Assembly (NCBI RefSeq): GCF_002356315.1 | Contig: NZ_AP018164.1 | Coordinates: 4,960,001 to 5,024,000, forward strand | DNA from: Mycobacterium shigaense | Lineage (GTDB): Bacteria > Actinomycetota > Actinomycetes > Mycobacteriales > Mycobacteriaceae | Reading direction: 5' to 3' | DNA: 64,000 nucleotides | Part shown: piece by piece, positions 15,365 to 24,394 of the stretch | Position numbering within the stretch: the stretch's first letter is position 1 | Layout: each line of letters opens with the position of its first letter | The notes under the pieces: generated by a model | What the model was told of the DNA's origin: nothing | The model's input: the letters and a program-made list of their open reading frames with translations, nothing else | The model's database searches: none | Translations under genes and position numbers: made by a program

Positions 15365-16045
15365 ATGACGCAACTCGCCCCCTGCCATGCCACCACCGCG
15401 CGCTTCGGTGTGCTCGCCGCCATGGCGAGCGCGGCCGTCGCCGCCGCGGCCGCCACGGCGGTGGCGATCGGATCGGCCGGCACGACCGAGGCCGCGCCCG
15501 GGCCTGCCGCCCAGCAGGCCGAGCCCGGTATGCACGGCGACCCGGTCGCCGCCGGCCGCTTCTGGCACTACCAGCAGCAGACCTTCGACTGCGGCGAGAT
15601 GGCGGTCGCGGACGTGATCGGGGAGATCACCGGCCGCTCGCCGACCGAGGACGAGATCACCGGCGCGGCCGCGAACATCCCGAGTGTGGCCCACCCTGGA
15701 CCGATCTACAACGGCGGGAAGACCAGCAACCGCGACCTGCCGGTGCTCCTGGCCCACTACGGCGTCGCGGCCGACATCAACCATCCGGGCACCGACGCGC
15801 TGATACAACGACTGGACGACGGCCGCAAGGTGATCGTCGGGGTCAACGACAAGGTGCTGTGGAACACCCGCGGCAACCGCACGCAAGAGAACCATTTCGT
15901 GGTCATCACCGGCATCGACACCACCACCAACACGGTGCACATGAACGACAGCGGCATTGCCGCCGGCCGCGACGAGCAGGTCTCCATCGCCACCTTCGAA
16001 AAGGCGTGGGCGGCCAGCGACAACTTCGCCGTCGTCACCCGGTGA
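15365..16045 (+). CDS. Secreted C39-like (papain-fold) cysteine peptidase-like protein
   Basis: 226 aa from the ATG at 15365, with AAAGGG about 10 nt upstream; longer starts are possible. A signal peptide is clear (an Ala-rich hydrophobic run ending near TTEAAPG). The mature part has the C39-like layout: QQQTFDCGEMAVADVIGEITG (candidate nucleophile Cys), RSPTEDEI, then ENHFVVITGID with the candidate His, followed by HMNDSG. Bacterial relatives include peptidase_C39_2 proteins that are exported. The substrate is unknown. It sits where M. tuberculosis has Rv3714c, between gatD and recR, but is not that gene. Confidence 0.75.
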   Translation: MTQLAPCHATTARFGVLAAMASAAVAAAAATAVAIGSAGTTEAAPGPAAQQAEPGMHGDPVAAGRFWHYQQQTFDCGEMAVADVIGEITGRSPTEDEITGAAANIPSVAHPGPIYNGGKTSNRDLPVLLAHYGVAADINHPGTDALIQRLDDGRKVIVGVNDKVLWNTRGNRTQENHFVVITGIDTTTNTVHMNDSGIAAGRDEQVSIATFEKAWAASDNFAVVTR

Positions 16046-16053
16046 CGGATCGA

Positions 16054-16665
16054 TCAGACCATGGCCCGGCGGCCGGTGAGCGCGCGGCCCAGCGTCAATT
16101 CGTCGGCGAACTCCAGGTCGCCGCCCATCGGCAGCCCGGACGCGATGCGCGTCACGGTGAGGCCGGGGATGTCGCGCAGCATCCGCACCAGGTAGGTGGC
16201 CGTCGCCTCGCCCTCGGTGTTCGGGTCGGTGGCGATGATCACCTCCGTGATGTCGACGTCGTCGACGCGTTCACCGATGCGGCTCAGCAGTTCCCGGATC
16301 CGCAGTTGCTCGGGGCCGACACCGGAAAGCGGGTCTAGCGCGCCGCCCAGAACGTGGTAGCGGCCGCGGAACTCACGGGTCCGCTCCACCGCCTGGACGT
16401 CCTTCGGCTCCTCGACGACGCACACCTGCGAACCGTCGCGGCGCGGGTCGGCGCAGATCCGGCAGCGCTCGTCGTCGGAGACGTTGCCGCACACCGCGCA
16501 GAACCGCACGCCGTCGCGGACTTTGGCCAGCACCGCGGTGAGCCGGTCGATGTCCGGCGGTTCGACCGACAGCAGATGGAAAGCGATGCGCTGCGCGCTC
16601 TTTGGTCCGATGCCCGGCAGCTTGCCGAGCTCGTCGATCAGATCCTGGACCGGTCCCTCGAACAT
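16054..16665 (-). CDS. recR: Recombination mediator RecR
   Basis: 203 aa, the family's usual length. It acts with RecO/RecF in loading RecA at gapped DNA. Seen: the N-terminal helix-hairpin-helix (LPGIGPKSAQRIAFHLL), a four-Cys zinc finger CAVCGNVSDDERCRIC, the Toprim motif VCVVEEPKDVQAVE, and the C-terminal TDPNTEGEATATYL and TRIASGLPMGGDLEFADELTLGRAL. The next gene upstream is the YbaB protein, 9 bp away on the same strand, a typical ybaB-recR operon. Equivalent to Rv3715c. Confidence 0.97.
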   Translation of the reverse strand: MFEGPVQDLIDELGKLPGIGPKSAQRIAFHLLSVEPPDIDRLTAVLAKVRDGVRFCAVCGNVSDDERCRICADPRRDGSQVCVVEEPKDVQAVERTREFRGRYHVLGGALDPLSGVGPEQLRIRELLSRIGERVDDVDITEVIIATDPNTEGEATATYLVRMLRDIPGLTVTRIASGLPMGGDLEFADELTLGRALTGRRAMV

Positions 16666-16674
16666 GGGAGAGGT

Positions 16675-17025
16675 CTACAGCCCCGCCGGCGGCGCCGAAG
16701 GCGGCGGAGCGGACGGCGGGGCGGTCAGACCGCCGGCCAGCGCGCCCAATCGCTCCTGCGCCAGCTGAGTGACTTGGGCTGAGGCATTGGCCATCGCGCC
16801 GACGATCAGGTCCTGCAGGGTCTCGACGTCCGCCGGGTCGACGACCTTGGGGTCGATGTTCACCGCGACCAGTTCGCCGCTGCCCTTGACGACGACCTTG
16901 ACCAGACCGCCGCCCGCCTCGCCGTGTATCTCGGCGTTGGCGAGCTGGTGCTGGGCCTCCATGAGCTTCTGCTGCATCTGCTGCGCCTGGGCGAGCAGCG
17001 CCGACATGTCGCCTCCGGGTTGCAT
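16675..17025 (-). CDS. YbaB/EbfC family nucleoid-associated protein
   Basis: 116 aa from the ATG at 17023-17025, chosen because a GAGGGGA site lies just upstream and it matches the family N-terminus (MQPGGDMSALLAQAQQMQQKLMEAQ). A small dimeric DNA-binding protein. Seen: the helical N-terminus, the beta core GGGLVKVVVKGSGELVAVNIDP, and VETLQDLIVGAMANA. The C-terminus has an unusual Pro/Ala tail. It lies in an operon with recR. Equivalent to Rv3716c. Confidence 0.93.
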   Translation of the reverse strand: MQPGGDMSALLAQAQQMQQKLMEAQHQLANAEIHGEAGGGLVKVVVKGSGELVAVNIDPKVVDPADVETLQDLIVGAMANASAQVTQLAQERLGALAGGLTAPPSAPPPSAPPAGL

Positions 17026-17123
17026 GACAGTCCCCTCGCGTCTTGGTCTCGACTTGGTTTCGCCTGTGGATGTCGGGCGATTCAAAACACCCAGCGTAGA
17101 CCGCGCGAGGTTACCTTTGCGCC

Positions 17124-17897
17124 GTGGACCTTCCAGTGCGCACACGTGTCGGAATCAGAACCCTGCTCGGCGTCGTGATCGCCGCCGCGACAGTCATCAT
17201 CCCGACGGCGACCCAGACCGCGTGGGGAGCCCCCTCCAACATCGCCGGCATGGTCGTTGTCATCGACCCCGGCCACAACGGCTCCAACGACGCGTCCATC
17301 GGTCGCCAGGTCCCGACCGGCCGCGGCGGCACCAAGGACTGCCAGACCAGCGGCACCGCGACCAACAGCGGTTACATGGAGCACACCTTCACCTGGGACA
17401 CCGCGCTGCGGCTGCGCGCTGAGCTCAACGCGCTCGGCGTGCGGACCGCGCTGGCGCGCAACGACGACACCGGGCTCGGACCGTGCGTCGACGCCCGCGC
17501 CGCCATGGAAAACTCATTGCACCCCAACGCGATCGTGAGCATTCACGCCGACGGCGGACCCCCGTCGGGGCGAGGCTTCCACGTCAACTACTCGGCGCCG
17601 CCGCTCAATCAGGCGCAGGCCGGGCCTTCGGTGCAGTTCGCCCGGATCATGCGCGACCAGATGCAGGCCTCGGGCATCCCGCCGGCGACCTACATCGGTC
17701 AGAACGGCTTGTACGGGCGCTCGGATCTGGCCGGCCTGAACCTGGCGCAGTACCCGTCGATCCTGGTCGAGTGCGGCAACATGAAGAACCCGGTCGACTC
17801 GGCGCTGATGGAGTCGCCCGAGGGCCGGCAGAAATACGCCGACGCGCTCACCCGCGGCGTCGCCGGCTTCCTGGCCAGCCAGGCGCAGGCGCGCTAG
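17124..17897 (+). CDS. ami1: Secreted N-acetylmuramoyl-L-alanine amidase
   Basis: 257 aa, GTG start. A zinc amidase of the Amidase_3 family that cleaves the lactyl-amide bond between MurNAc and the stem peptide in the periplasm. Seen: a signal peptide ending near AWGAPSN, zinc ligands His in VVIDPGHNG, Glu in GYMEHTF and His in IVSIHADGG, and the catalytic Glu in SILVECGNMKN. It corresponds to Rv3717, which lacks a separate cell-wall-binding domain, as here. It is divergent from ybaB-recR. Confidence 0.95.
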   Translation: MDLPVRTRVGIRTLLGVVIAAATVIIPTATQTAWGAPSNIAGMVVVIDPGHNGSNDASIGRQVPTGRGGTKDCQTSGTATNSGYMEHTFTWDTALRLRAELNALGVRTALARNDDTGLGPCVDARAAMENSLHPNAIVSIHADGGPPSGRGFHVNYSAPPLNQAQAGPSVQFARIMRDQMQASGIPPATYIGQNGLYGRSDLAGLNLAQYPSILVECGNMKNPVDSALMESPEGRQKYADALTRGVAGFLASQAQAR

Positions 17898-17977
17898 CCG
17901 GACTTGCCCGCCTCTCCCCCGCAAGCAGGAGGTGCCCCCACCTCGGGCCGCCGCGCGGCCCGCATCATCACCGAGCG

Positions 17978-18415
17978 CTAGCCTTCCAGCTCGCTCTTCA
18001 GGTTGGCCAGAACCGCACCCTGAATCTTCCTCAGACCCAGTGGCGCAAAGGTCTTTTCGAAGAATCCCTTGACGCCGCCGGCGCCCGTCCAGGTCGTTTT
18101 CACGGTGACGCTGGATCCCGGACCGGCCGGCGCGACCGTCCAGTTGGTGATCATCGACGAGTTCGCGTCCTTCTCGATGACCGAGTGGCCCGCGACGTCG
18201 ACGTTGACCTGCACGTCGCGCACCCGCGACTTGGTGGCCTGCAACTTCCACTTGGCGACGGTGCCTGCGCCCTGCCCGCCTTCGAGTACCTGGTACTCGC
18301 TGTACTGGGGAGACAAGATCTTCGGGCGAACCGTCTGATAGTCTGCCACCGCCGCGAGCGTTGCCGCGGGCTCGACATTGATCAAGATCGTACTTGCCGC
18401 GCTCACCTGGCCCAT
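17978..18415 (-). CDS. SRPBCC (START-like) family protein
   Basis: 145 aa. Polyketide cyclase/START-like fold that binds hydrophobic ligands: N-terminal strand AASTILINVEPAATLAAVADYQTVRPKIL, central beta-strands (VQVNVDVAGHSVIEKDANSSMITNWTV) and the C-terminal helix FEKTFAPLGLRKIQGAVLANLKSEL. It corresponds to Rv3718c. The ligand and role are unknown. Its start faces the divergent FAD oxidase gene across about 75 bp. Confidence 0.85.
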   Translation of the reverse strand: MGQVSAASTILINVEPAATLAAVADYQTVRPKILSPQYSEYQVLEGGQGAGTVAKWKLQATKSRVRDVQVNVDVAGHSVIEKDANSSMITNWTVAPAGPGSSVTVKTTWTGAGGVKGFFEKTFAPLGLRKIQGAVLANLKSELEG

Positions 18416-18489
18416 CAGGGCAACTCCTCTTGTGTGATGCCGCCCGCACGCTGGTGCACGGGCCGTGCCCGAAGACTAGGGTATATGTG

Positions 18490-19890
18490 GTGCCTATCCC
18501 TGGATCTGCACTCTCTACCCACAGGGCGGGCGTTGACCGGTTGATGGCCAGTTATCGGTCCATCCCGGCGACGTCCGTTGTTCGGCTGGCCAAACCCACG
18601 TCAAATCTGTTCCGTGCCCGCACCAAAAGCGAGTCGAAGGGGTTGGACACCTCGGGCTTGACGGAGGTACTCAGCGTCGATCCCGATGCTCGCACCGCCG
18701 ATGTGGCCGGCATGTGCACCTACGAAACCCTGGTAGCGGCAACCCTTCCCTACGGACTTTCGCCCCTGGTGGTACCGCAATTGAAGACCATCACGCTGGG
18801 CGGTGCGGTCAGCGGCCTGGGCATCGAGTCGGCATCGTTTCGCAATGGCTTGCCTCACGAATCGGTGCTCGATATGGATATCCTCACCGGCGCCGGCGAA
18901 TTGCTCACCGCGTCACGAACCCAGCACGCCGACTTGTTTCGCACCTTTCCCAATTCGTATGGAACGCTTGGGTATTCGACTCGGCTGCGTATCGAGCTAG
19001 AGCCCGTGGCGCCGTTTGTGGCGTTGCGCCACCTCCGATTCAGCTCGTTGCCCGACATGATCGCGGCGGCCGAGCGCATCATTGACACCGGCGGGCACCG
19101 CGGCACTCCCGTCGACTACCTCGACGGCGTGGTGTTCGGCGCCGACGAAAGCTACCTGTGCATCGGCAGGCGGACCACCACCCCCGGGCCGGTCAGCGAC
19201 TACACCGGAAAGAACATCTATTACCGGTCGATCCAGCACGACATCGCCGGCATGGAAAGCGGCAAAGACGACCGCCTGACCATTCACGACTACCTCTGGC
19301 GCTGGGACACCGATTGGTTCTGGTGCTCACGCGCATTCGGCGTGCAGAACCCGCGGCTGCGGCGCTGGTGGCCACGCCGCTACCGGCGCAGCAGCGTCTA
19401 CTCGAGGCTCGTGGCCGCCGACCGGCAGTTCGGCGTGTCCGACCGGATCGAGGCCCGCAGTGTTCGTTCACCGGCCCAGTCCCCCAGAGAGCGGGTGGTC
19501 CAGGACATCGAGGTGCCGATCAGGCGCGCCGTCGATTTCTTGGAGTGGTTCCTGGGCAACGTCCCGATCACGCCGATCTGGTTGTGCCCGTTGCGAATTC
19601 GCGATCATGACGGCTGGCCGCTGTATCCCATCAGGCTCGACCAGACCTACGTCAACGTGGGCTTTTGGTCCTCGGTGCCCGCCGGAGCCGTCGCGGGCGC
19701 CGCCAACCGGGCGATCGAGGCAAAAGTCAGTGAGCTCGAGGGGCACAAGTCGCTGTACTCCGACTCCTTCTACACCCGCGATGAGTTTGACGAGCTCTAC
19801 GGCGGGGAGGCCTACAACACGGTCAAGAAGTCCTACGACCCCGATTCTCGGCTGCTCGATCTCTACGCGAAGGCGGTGCAACGGCGATGA
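18490..19890 (+). CDS. FAD-linked oxidoreductase (Rv3719-like), partner of the next methyltransferase
   Basis: 466 aa from one of two adjacent GTGs at 18487/18490; a later ATG at 18544 is a possible start. It has the vanillyl-alcohol-oxidase/DHCR24-type FAD-binding layout: the PP-loop-like region TITLGGAVSGLGIESASFRNGLPHESV with LDMDILTGAGELLTASR, then the substrate-binding C-terminus. It overlaps the next gene, a CFA-type methyltransferase, by 4 bp (ATGA). The pairing resembles the BfaA/BfaB-type pair (Rv0449c/Rv0447c) that makes 10-methyl fatty acids such as tuberculostearic acid, where the FAD enzyme reduces a methylene intermediate. That role here is inference. Confidence 0.85.
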   Translation: MPIPGSALSTHRAGVDRLMASYRSIPATSVVRLAKPTSNLFRARTKSESKGLDTSGLTEVLSVDPDARTADVAGMCTYETLVAATLPYGLSPLVVPQLKTITLGGAVSGLGIESASFRNGLPHESVLDMDILTGAGELLTASRTQHADLFRTFPNSYGTLGYSTRLRIELEPVAPFVALRHLRFSSLPDMIAAAERIIDTGGHRGTPVDYLDGVVFGADESYLCIGRRTTTPGPVSDYTGKNIYYRSIQHDIAGMESGKDDRLTIHDYLWRWDTDWFWCSRAFGVQNPRLRRWWPRRYRRSSVYSRLVAADRQFGVSDRIEARSVRSPAQSPRERVVQDIEVPIRRAVDFLEWFLGNVPITPIWLCPLRIRDHDGWPLYPIRLDQTYVNVGFWSSVPAGAVAGAANRAIEAKVSELEGHKSLYSDSFYTRDEFDELYGGEAYNTVKKSYDPDSRLLDLYAKAVQRR

Positions 19891-21206
19891 CGACGACCAA
19901 GGAGCCCCACCGTGCGCCCCACTCTTCCCGGGGCAAACTCAGCATGGCCGAGGTGCTGGCCATCTTCACCGCAAGCGGGCAGCATCGGCTGAAGTTCACC
20001 GCCTACGACGGCAGCACCGCCGGCAGCGCGGATTCCGCGCTGGGCCTCGAACTGCGCACGCCGCGTGGTGCCACCTACCTGGCGACGGCCCCCGGCGAGC
20101 TCGGCATCGCCCGCGCCTACATATCGGGCGACCTGCAAGCGTGCGGCGTGCATCCCGGCGATCCCTACGAGCTACTCAAGACGCTGACCGACCGCGTCCA
20201 GTTCAAGCGGCCGTCGGCGCGGGACCTGGCCAGCGCGGTCCGCGCGATCGGCGTCGAGCACTTGGTGCCGATCGCCCCGCCGCCGCTGGAGACACCGCCG
20301 CGCTGGCGCCGGATGGCCGATGGCCTGCTGCACAGCAAGACTCGGGACGCCGAGGCGATCCATCACCACTACGACGTGTCGAACACGTTCTACGAGTGGG
20401 TGCTCGGCCCGTCGATGACCTATACCTGCGCGGTCTATCCGCACGCCGACGCGACACTCGAGGAAGCCCAGGAGAACAAGTACCGGCTGGTCTTCGACAA
20501 GCTCCGGCTGCAACCGGGCGACCGGTTACTCGATGTCGGCTGCGGCTGGGGCGGCATGGTGCGCTACGCCGCCCGCCGCGGGGTGCGGGTCATCGGCGCG
20601 ACGCTGTCGGCCGAGCAGGCCAGCTGGGCGCGCAAGGCCATCGCCGATGAGGGCCTGGGCGACCTGGCCGAGGTGCGCCACTCCGACTACCGCGACGTGC
20701 CCGAGACCGGCTTCGACGCCGTTTCCTCCATCGGGCTCACCGAGCACATCGGCGTCCGAAACTACCCGTCCTACTTCGGCTTTCTGAAGTCGAGGCTGCG
20801 CACTGGCGGCCTGCTGCTCAACCATTGCATCACCCGGCACGAAAATCGGCAGAATCCCATCGGCGGCGGCTTCACCGACCGCTATGTGTTCCCCGACGGG
20901 GAGCTGACCGGCTCGGGACGCATCATCACCGACGCGCAGGACGCGGGTTTCGAGGTGCTGCACACCGAGAACTTCCGGCACCACTACGCGATGACGCTGC
21001 GCGACTGGTGCGCCAATCTCGTCGAGCACTGGGACGAGGCGGTCGACGAGGTCGGCCTGCAGATCGCCAAGGTATGGGGACTGTACATGGCGGCATCACG
21101 AGTTGCCTTCGAGCAGAACAACCTTCAGCTACATCACGTGCTGGCCGCCAACGGCGGCGCCCGGGGTGACGACAGCCTGCCGCTGCGGCCCTGGTGGAAC
21201 CCCTAG
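19887..21206 (+). CDS. Cyclopropane-fatty-acid-synthase-like SAM methyltransferase
   Basis: 439 aa. An N-terminal domain (about 1-140) is followed by the CFA/mycolic acid methyltransferase core: HHYDVSNTFYEWVLGPSMTYTCAVY, the SAM-binding motif LLDVGCGWGGMVRYAARRG, and SIGLTEHIGVRNYPSYF. It transfers a methylene or methyl group from SAM to unsaturated acyl chains of membrane lipids. Corresponds to Rv3720. The start overlaps the FAD oxidase stop (ATGA). Its TAG stop (21204-21206) lies within the 6-bp target duplication of the adjacent IS element, which regenerates the stop codon. Confidence 0.93.
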   Translation: MTTTKEPHRAPHSSRGKLSMAEVLAIFTASGQHRLKFTAYDGSTAGSADSALGLELRTPRGATYLATAPGELGIARAYISGDLQACGVHPGDPYELLKTLTDRVQFKRPSARDLASAVRAIGVEHLVPIAPPPLETPPRWRRMADGLLHSKTRDAEAIHHHYDVSNTFYEWVLGPSMTYTCAVYPHADATLEEAQENKYRLVFDKLRLQPGDRLLDVGCGWGGMVRYAARRGVRVIGATLSAEQASWARKAIADEGLGDLAEVRHSDYRDVPETGFDAVSSIGLTEHIGVRNYPSYFGFLKSRLRTGGLLLNHCITRHENRQNPIGGGFTDRYVFPDGELTGSGRIITDAQDAGFEVLHTENFRHHYAMTLRDWCANLVEHWDEAVDEVGLQIAKVWGLYMAASRVAFEQNNLQLHHVLAANGGARGDDSLPLRPWWNP

Positions 21207-21207
21207 G
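21202..21207. repeat. 6-bp target-site duplication CCTAGG, left copy
   Basis: CCTAGG directly abuts the left TGT end of the IS element and recurs at 22284-22289 on the right. It fits the NCTAGN preference of IS481-type elements. The left copy contains the stop codon of the upstream methyltransferase gene. Confidence 0.8.
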
Positions 21208-22283
21208 TGTCCCTGGACATGACGTTGGTAGCAGGCGTGTCGGCTTGATGTGAGGAGAACCCCCGGGTGGGGTGTGGCTTGTCTAAGGCCCACATCCGCT
21301 CGGAGGTTCTCGTGTCCCACCGTAATGCCCGCACCACGTTTCATGGCCGACTGCTCATGGTGCAGCGGTATCACCAGGGCTGGCCCAAGGCCCATATCGC
21401 CGCGGCGATGGGGGTATCACGCAAGTGCGTGCATACCTGGATCAGGCGCTTTGAGATCGACGGGCAGGCGGGCCTGGTTGACCGTTCCTGCCGGCCGCAC
21501 ACGATGCCCACCCGCACGCCACAGGGTTTGGAGAACCAGATCGTGGCCTGGCGACGCCGGCATCGCTGCGGCCCGGAGGAGATCGGGATCAAGCTGGGGG
21601 TGTCCACCCGCACCGTCTCGCGGGTGTTGCGCCGCCGCAGTGTGTCCTATCTGCGCGACTGCGATCCGATAACCGGCGTACCGATCCGAGCATCCAAAGC
21701 CAGCGCGGTGCGCTACGAACGGGAACGTCCCGGTGAGCTGGTGCACGTCGATGTCAAGAAGCTCGGCAGGATCCCCGACGGCGGTGGCTGGCGTGCCCAC
21801 GGACGCAGCGAGGAGGTTCGCGGCCGCGGGATCGGCTATGACTATGTGCATTCCATGGTCGATGACCACTCCCGGCTGGCGTACTCCGAGATCTTGCTCG
21901 ATGAGAAAGGGCCTACCTGTGCCGGCTTCCTTAGCCGTGGTGCGGCCTACTTCGCCGCTTGCGGGATCACCCGCATCGAGCAGGTCATCACCGACAACCA
22001 CCTCAGCTACCGCCGCTCAACGGCCTTCGCCGAGGCGGTCGAGCAGTTAGGGGCCAGCCAACTTTTCATCAAGCCGCACTGCCCCTGGCAGAATGGCAAA
22101 GCCGAAAGATACAACCGCACTCTGCAATCCGAGTGGGCCTGTCGGCGGGTCTTTGTGTCCGACGCCGCCAGGGCTCAGGCCCTTGCGCCATGGCTCACTG
22201 TCTACAACACTCAACGCCGTCACAGCTCACTCGGCGGCTATCCGCCCATCAGCCGACTGTGACCAACGTGATGTCTCGGTACA
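21208..22283 (+). mobile_element. IS481-family insertion sequence, 1076 bp
   Basis: Bounded by TGT...ACA ends within imperfect inverted repeats (18 of 22 positions match between 21208-21229 and the complement of 22262-22283), flanked by the direct repeat CCTAGG. It contains one transposase gene. It is inserted between the convergent methyltransferase gene and dnaX, harming neither. The complete ends and intact transposase suggest it is recent and possibly active. Confidence 0.88.
21312..22262 (+). CDS. IS481-family DDE transposase
   Basis: 316 aa from the GTG at 21312, chosen for the CGGAGG site 5 nt upstream and the family N-terminus VSHRNARTTFHGRL. It has an N-terminal HTH (GWPKAHIAAAMGVSRKCVHTWIRR), a second HTH (STRTVSRVLRR) and an RVE integrase core with DDE residues in LVHVDVKKLG, QVITDNHLSY and NGKAERYNRTLQSEW. 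The C-terminal YNTQRRHSSLGGYPP is typical of the family. No frameshift is seen. The stop falls at the start of the right terminal repeat. Confidence 0.95.
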   Translation: MSHRNARTTFHGRLLMVQRYHQGWPKAHIAAAMGVSRKCVHTWIRRFEIDGQAGLVDRSCRPHTMPTRTPQGLENQIVAWRRRHRCGPEEIGIKLGVSTRTVSRVLRRRSVSYLRDCDPITGVPIRASKASAVRYERERPGELVHVDVKKLGRIPDGGGWRAHGRSEEVRGRGIGYDYVHSMVDDHSRLAYSEILLDEKGPTCAGFLSRGAAYFAACGITRIEQVITDNHLSYRRSTAFAEAVEQLGASQLFIKPHCPWQNGKAERYNRTLQSEWACRRVFVSDAARAQALAPWLTVYNTQRRHSSLGGYPPISRL

Positions 22284-22289
22284 CCTAGG
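22284..22289. repeat. 6-bp target-site duplication CCTAGG, right copy
   Basis: Direct repeat of 21202-21207, abutting the right ACA end of the IS element, 6 bp before the dnaX stop codon. Confidence 0.8.
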
Positions 22290-22295
22290 GCGTGG

Positions 22296-24152
22296 CTAGC
22301 CGCCGTCGATCCGGCGGGCGCCGAGTTCGTTCTGCAGCAGTTCGAGCGCGACCTCCTCGGGGTCGCGCCGCGGGGTCGACGGGTCGGTCTCTCCGGCCTC
22401 GGCGAGCATGTGCTCCTCTTCGTCGCGCTGCGACGAATCTGCTTCGGGGACGGCAGGTTCCGCCTGAGTCGGTGCTGGGTTCGCGGCGGCCTGAGCTGCC
22501 GGTGCCGCCACCGCGGGCGCCGGCGAGCCGGTTTCGCAGCGTACCCGCCAATTCACTCCCAGCGCATCTTTGAGCGCTTCGGCGATGACATCGGCGTTGC
22601 GCTGCTCGGACAGCCGCTTGGCCAGCGGCGCCGATTCGTGCGTCAGCACCAGCGTGTCGTCGTCCACGGCCCGCACCGTCGCGCCCGCCAGCATCACCTC
22701 GGTGGTGCGGCTGCGCTGGCGCACCTTGTCGCGGACCGCCGGCCACATGGTGCGCACCGCGGCGGCGTTGAGTTCGCCGGGCGCAGAAGCGGATTCGGCG
22801 GCCTGGGGCGGGGCCGATGCGGCCGCGGGCGCTGGGGCCGGCACGGGCACGGGTTCGGGCGGTGCCGGCGCTGCGGCCTTCGGTTCGGGCGCCGGCTCTG
22901 GCCGGGCCGCGCGCTTGGCGGACGCCCGTGTGAATCGGGGTGCCTCGGCCGGCGCGAGCTGCGTTGTCCGGGAATGGGTTTCGGAGACCGGAATCGACAT
23001 GTCCAGCCGGGTCTCGATCCGCTCGACACGTTGCAGCAACGCCGCCTCGGTGTCGCTGGCCGAGGGTAACAGCAGTCGCGCACAGACGACTTCGAGCAGC
23101 AGCCGTGGTGCCGTCGCGCCGCGCATCTCCCCCAAACCCGCCTGCACCACCTCGGCGTAGCGCGTCAGGGTCGCCGTGCCGATCCGGGTCGCCTGATCGC
23201 GCATCCGCTCCAGCACGTCCTCCGGCGCGTCGACCACGCCGCGGCTCACCGCGTCCGGAACCGCTTGCAGCAGAATCAGATCGCGGAACCGCTCGAGCAG
23301 GTCGGTGGCGAACCGCCGCGGATCGTGGCCCGCGTCGATCACCGATTCGACCGCTCCGAACAAGGCCGCGGCGTCCGCGGCGCCGAGAGCGTCCACGGCG
23401 TCGTCGATCAACGCGATGTCGGTGGCGCCCAACAGGCCCAGCGCCCGCTGATAGGTCACATGGGCGCCCTCGGCACCCGCCACCAACTGGTCCAGCACCG
23501 AGAGGGTGTCACGCGGTGAGCCGCCGCCCGCGCGGATCACCAGCGGGTAGACCGCGTCGTCGACCACGACGTTCTCCTGCTCGCAGATCCGGCCGATCAG
23601 CGCCCGCATGGTCTTCGGCGGCAGCAGCCGGAACGGGTAGTGATGCGTCCGCGACCGAATCGTCGGCAGCACCTTCTCCGGTTCGGTGGTGGCGAAGATG
23701 AAGATGAGGTGCTCGGGCGGCTCCTCCACGATCTTGAGCAGCGCGTTGAATCCGGCTGTCGTCACCATGTGGGCCTCGTCGACGATGAACACCCGGTAGC
23801 GCGACTGCGCGGGCGCATAGAAGGCACGGTCGCGCAGCTCGCGGGTGTCGTCCACACCGCCGTGGCTGGCGGCGTCGAGCTCCACGACGTCGATGCTGCC
23901 GGGTGCGTTGGGCGCCAGCGCCACGCAGGAATCGCACACCCCGCAGGGGGCGGCCGTCGGGCCCTGCGCGCAGTTCAGCGAGCGGGCCAGGATGCGCGCC
24001 GACGAGGTCTTTCCGCAGCCGCGGGGCCCGGAAAACAGGTAGGCGTGGTTGATTCGGCCCGCTTCCAGGGCAATGGACAGCGGCTCGGTGACGTGCTCCT
24101 GCCCCACCACCTCGGCGAAGGTTGCCGGTCGGTATTTGCGGTAGAGGGCCAC
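22296..24152 (-). CDS. dnaX: DNA polymerase III subunits gamma/tau
   Basis: 618 aa. An AAA+ clamp-loader subunit that loads the beta clamp. Seen: MALYRKYRPATFAEVVGQEHV, Walker A GPRGCGKTSSARILAR, a zinc module (CAQGPTAAPCGVCDSC), Walker B VFIVDEAHMV, and ATTEPEKVLPTIRSR. From about residue 375 on, a Pro/Ala-rich tau-like linker leads to a C-terminal region (AAAVRTMWPAVRDKVRQRSRTTEVMLAGATV) found in actinobacterial DnaX. Corresponds to Rv3721c. No obvious slippery site for gamma formation was noticed, but it was not searched systematically. Confidence 0.96.
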   Translation of the reverse strand: MALYRKYRPATFAEVVGQEHVTEPLSIALEAGRINHAYLFSGPRGCGKTSSARILARSLNCAQGPTAAPCGVCDSCVALAPNAPGSIDVVELDAASHGGVDDTRELRDRAFYAPAQSRYRVFIVDEAHMVTTAGFNALLKIVEEPPEHLIFIFATTEPEKVLPTIRSRTHHYPFRLLPPKTMRALIGRICEQENVVVDDAVYPLVIRAGGGSPRDTLSVLDQLVAGAEGAHVTYQRALGLLGATDIALIDDAVDALGAADAAALFGAVESVIDAGHDPRRFATDLLERFRDLILLQAVPDAVSRGVVDAPEDVLERMRDQATRIGTATLTRYAEVVQAGLGEMRGATAPRLLLEVVCARLLLPSASDTEAALLQRVERIETRLDMSIPVSETHSRTTQLAPAEAPRFTRASAKRAARPEPAPEPKAAAPAPPEPVPVPAPAPAAASAPPQAAESASAPGELNAAAVRTMWPAVRDKVRQRSRTTEVMLAGATVRAVDDDTLVLTHESAPLAKRLSEQRNADVIAEALKDALGVNWRVRCETGSPAPAVAAPAAQAAANPAPTQAEPAVPEADSSQRDEEEHMLAEAGETDPSTPRRDPEEVALELLQNELGARRIDGG

Positions 24153-24394
24153 GATCAGCAGGCTACCGGCGCCGCCCGACGACGACGCGGGCGCCGTGGG
24201 GCCCGCTGAGAAGCCGGACCGGAGGCACGGTGACTAAGCCCGGGCAGGCATCCGGTGTGCATCGAGGGCGTTCGGTGTGCCTGAGCGGCTTGAAGTGTGC
24301 GCGTGGGGCGGGATTTGGCCAGATCCCCCCGCCGCAGAGGCACACGCGGCGCCGTCAGCGCACGCTCAATACCCTCAGCGCACCATCGAAGCCG

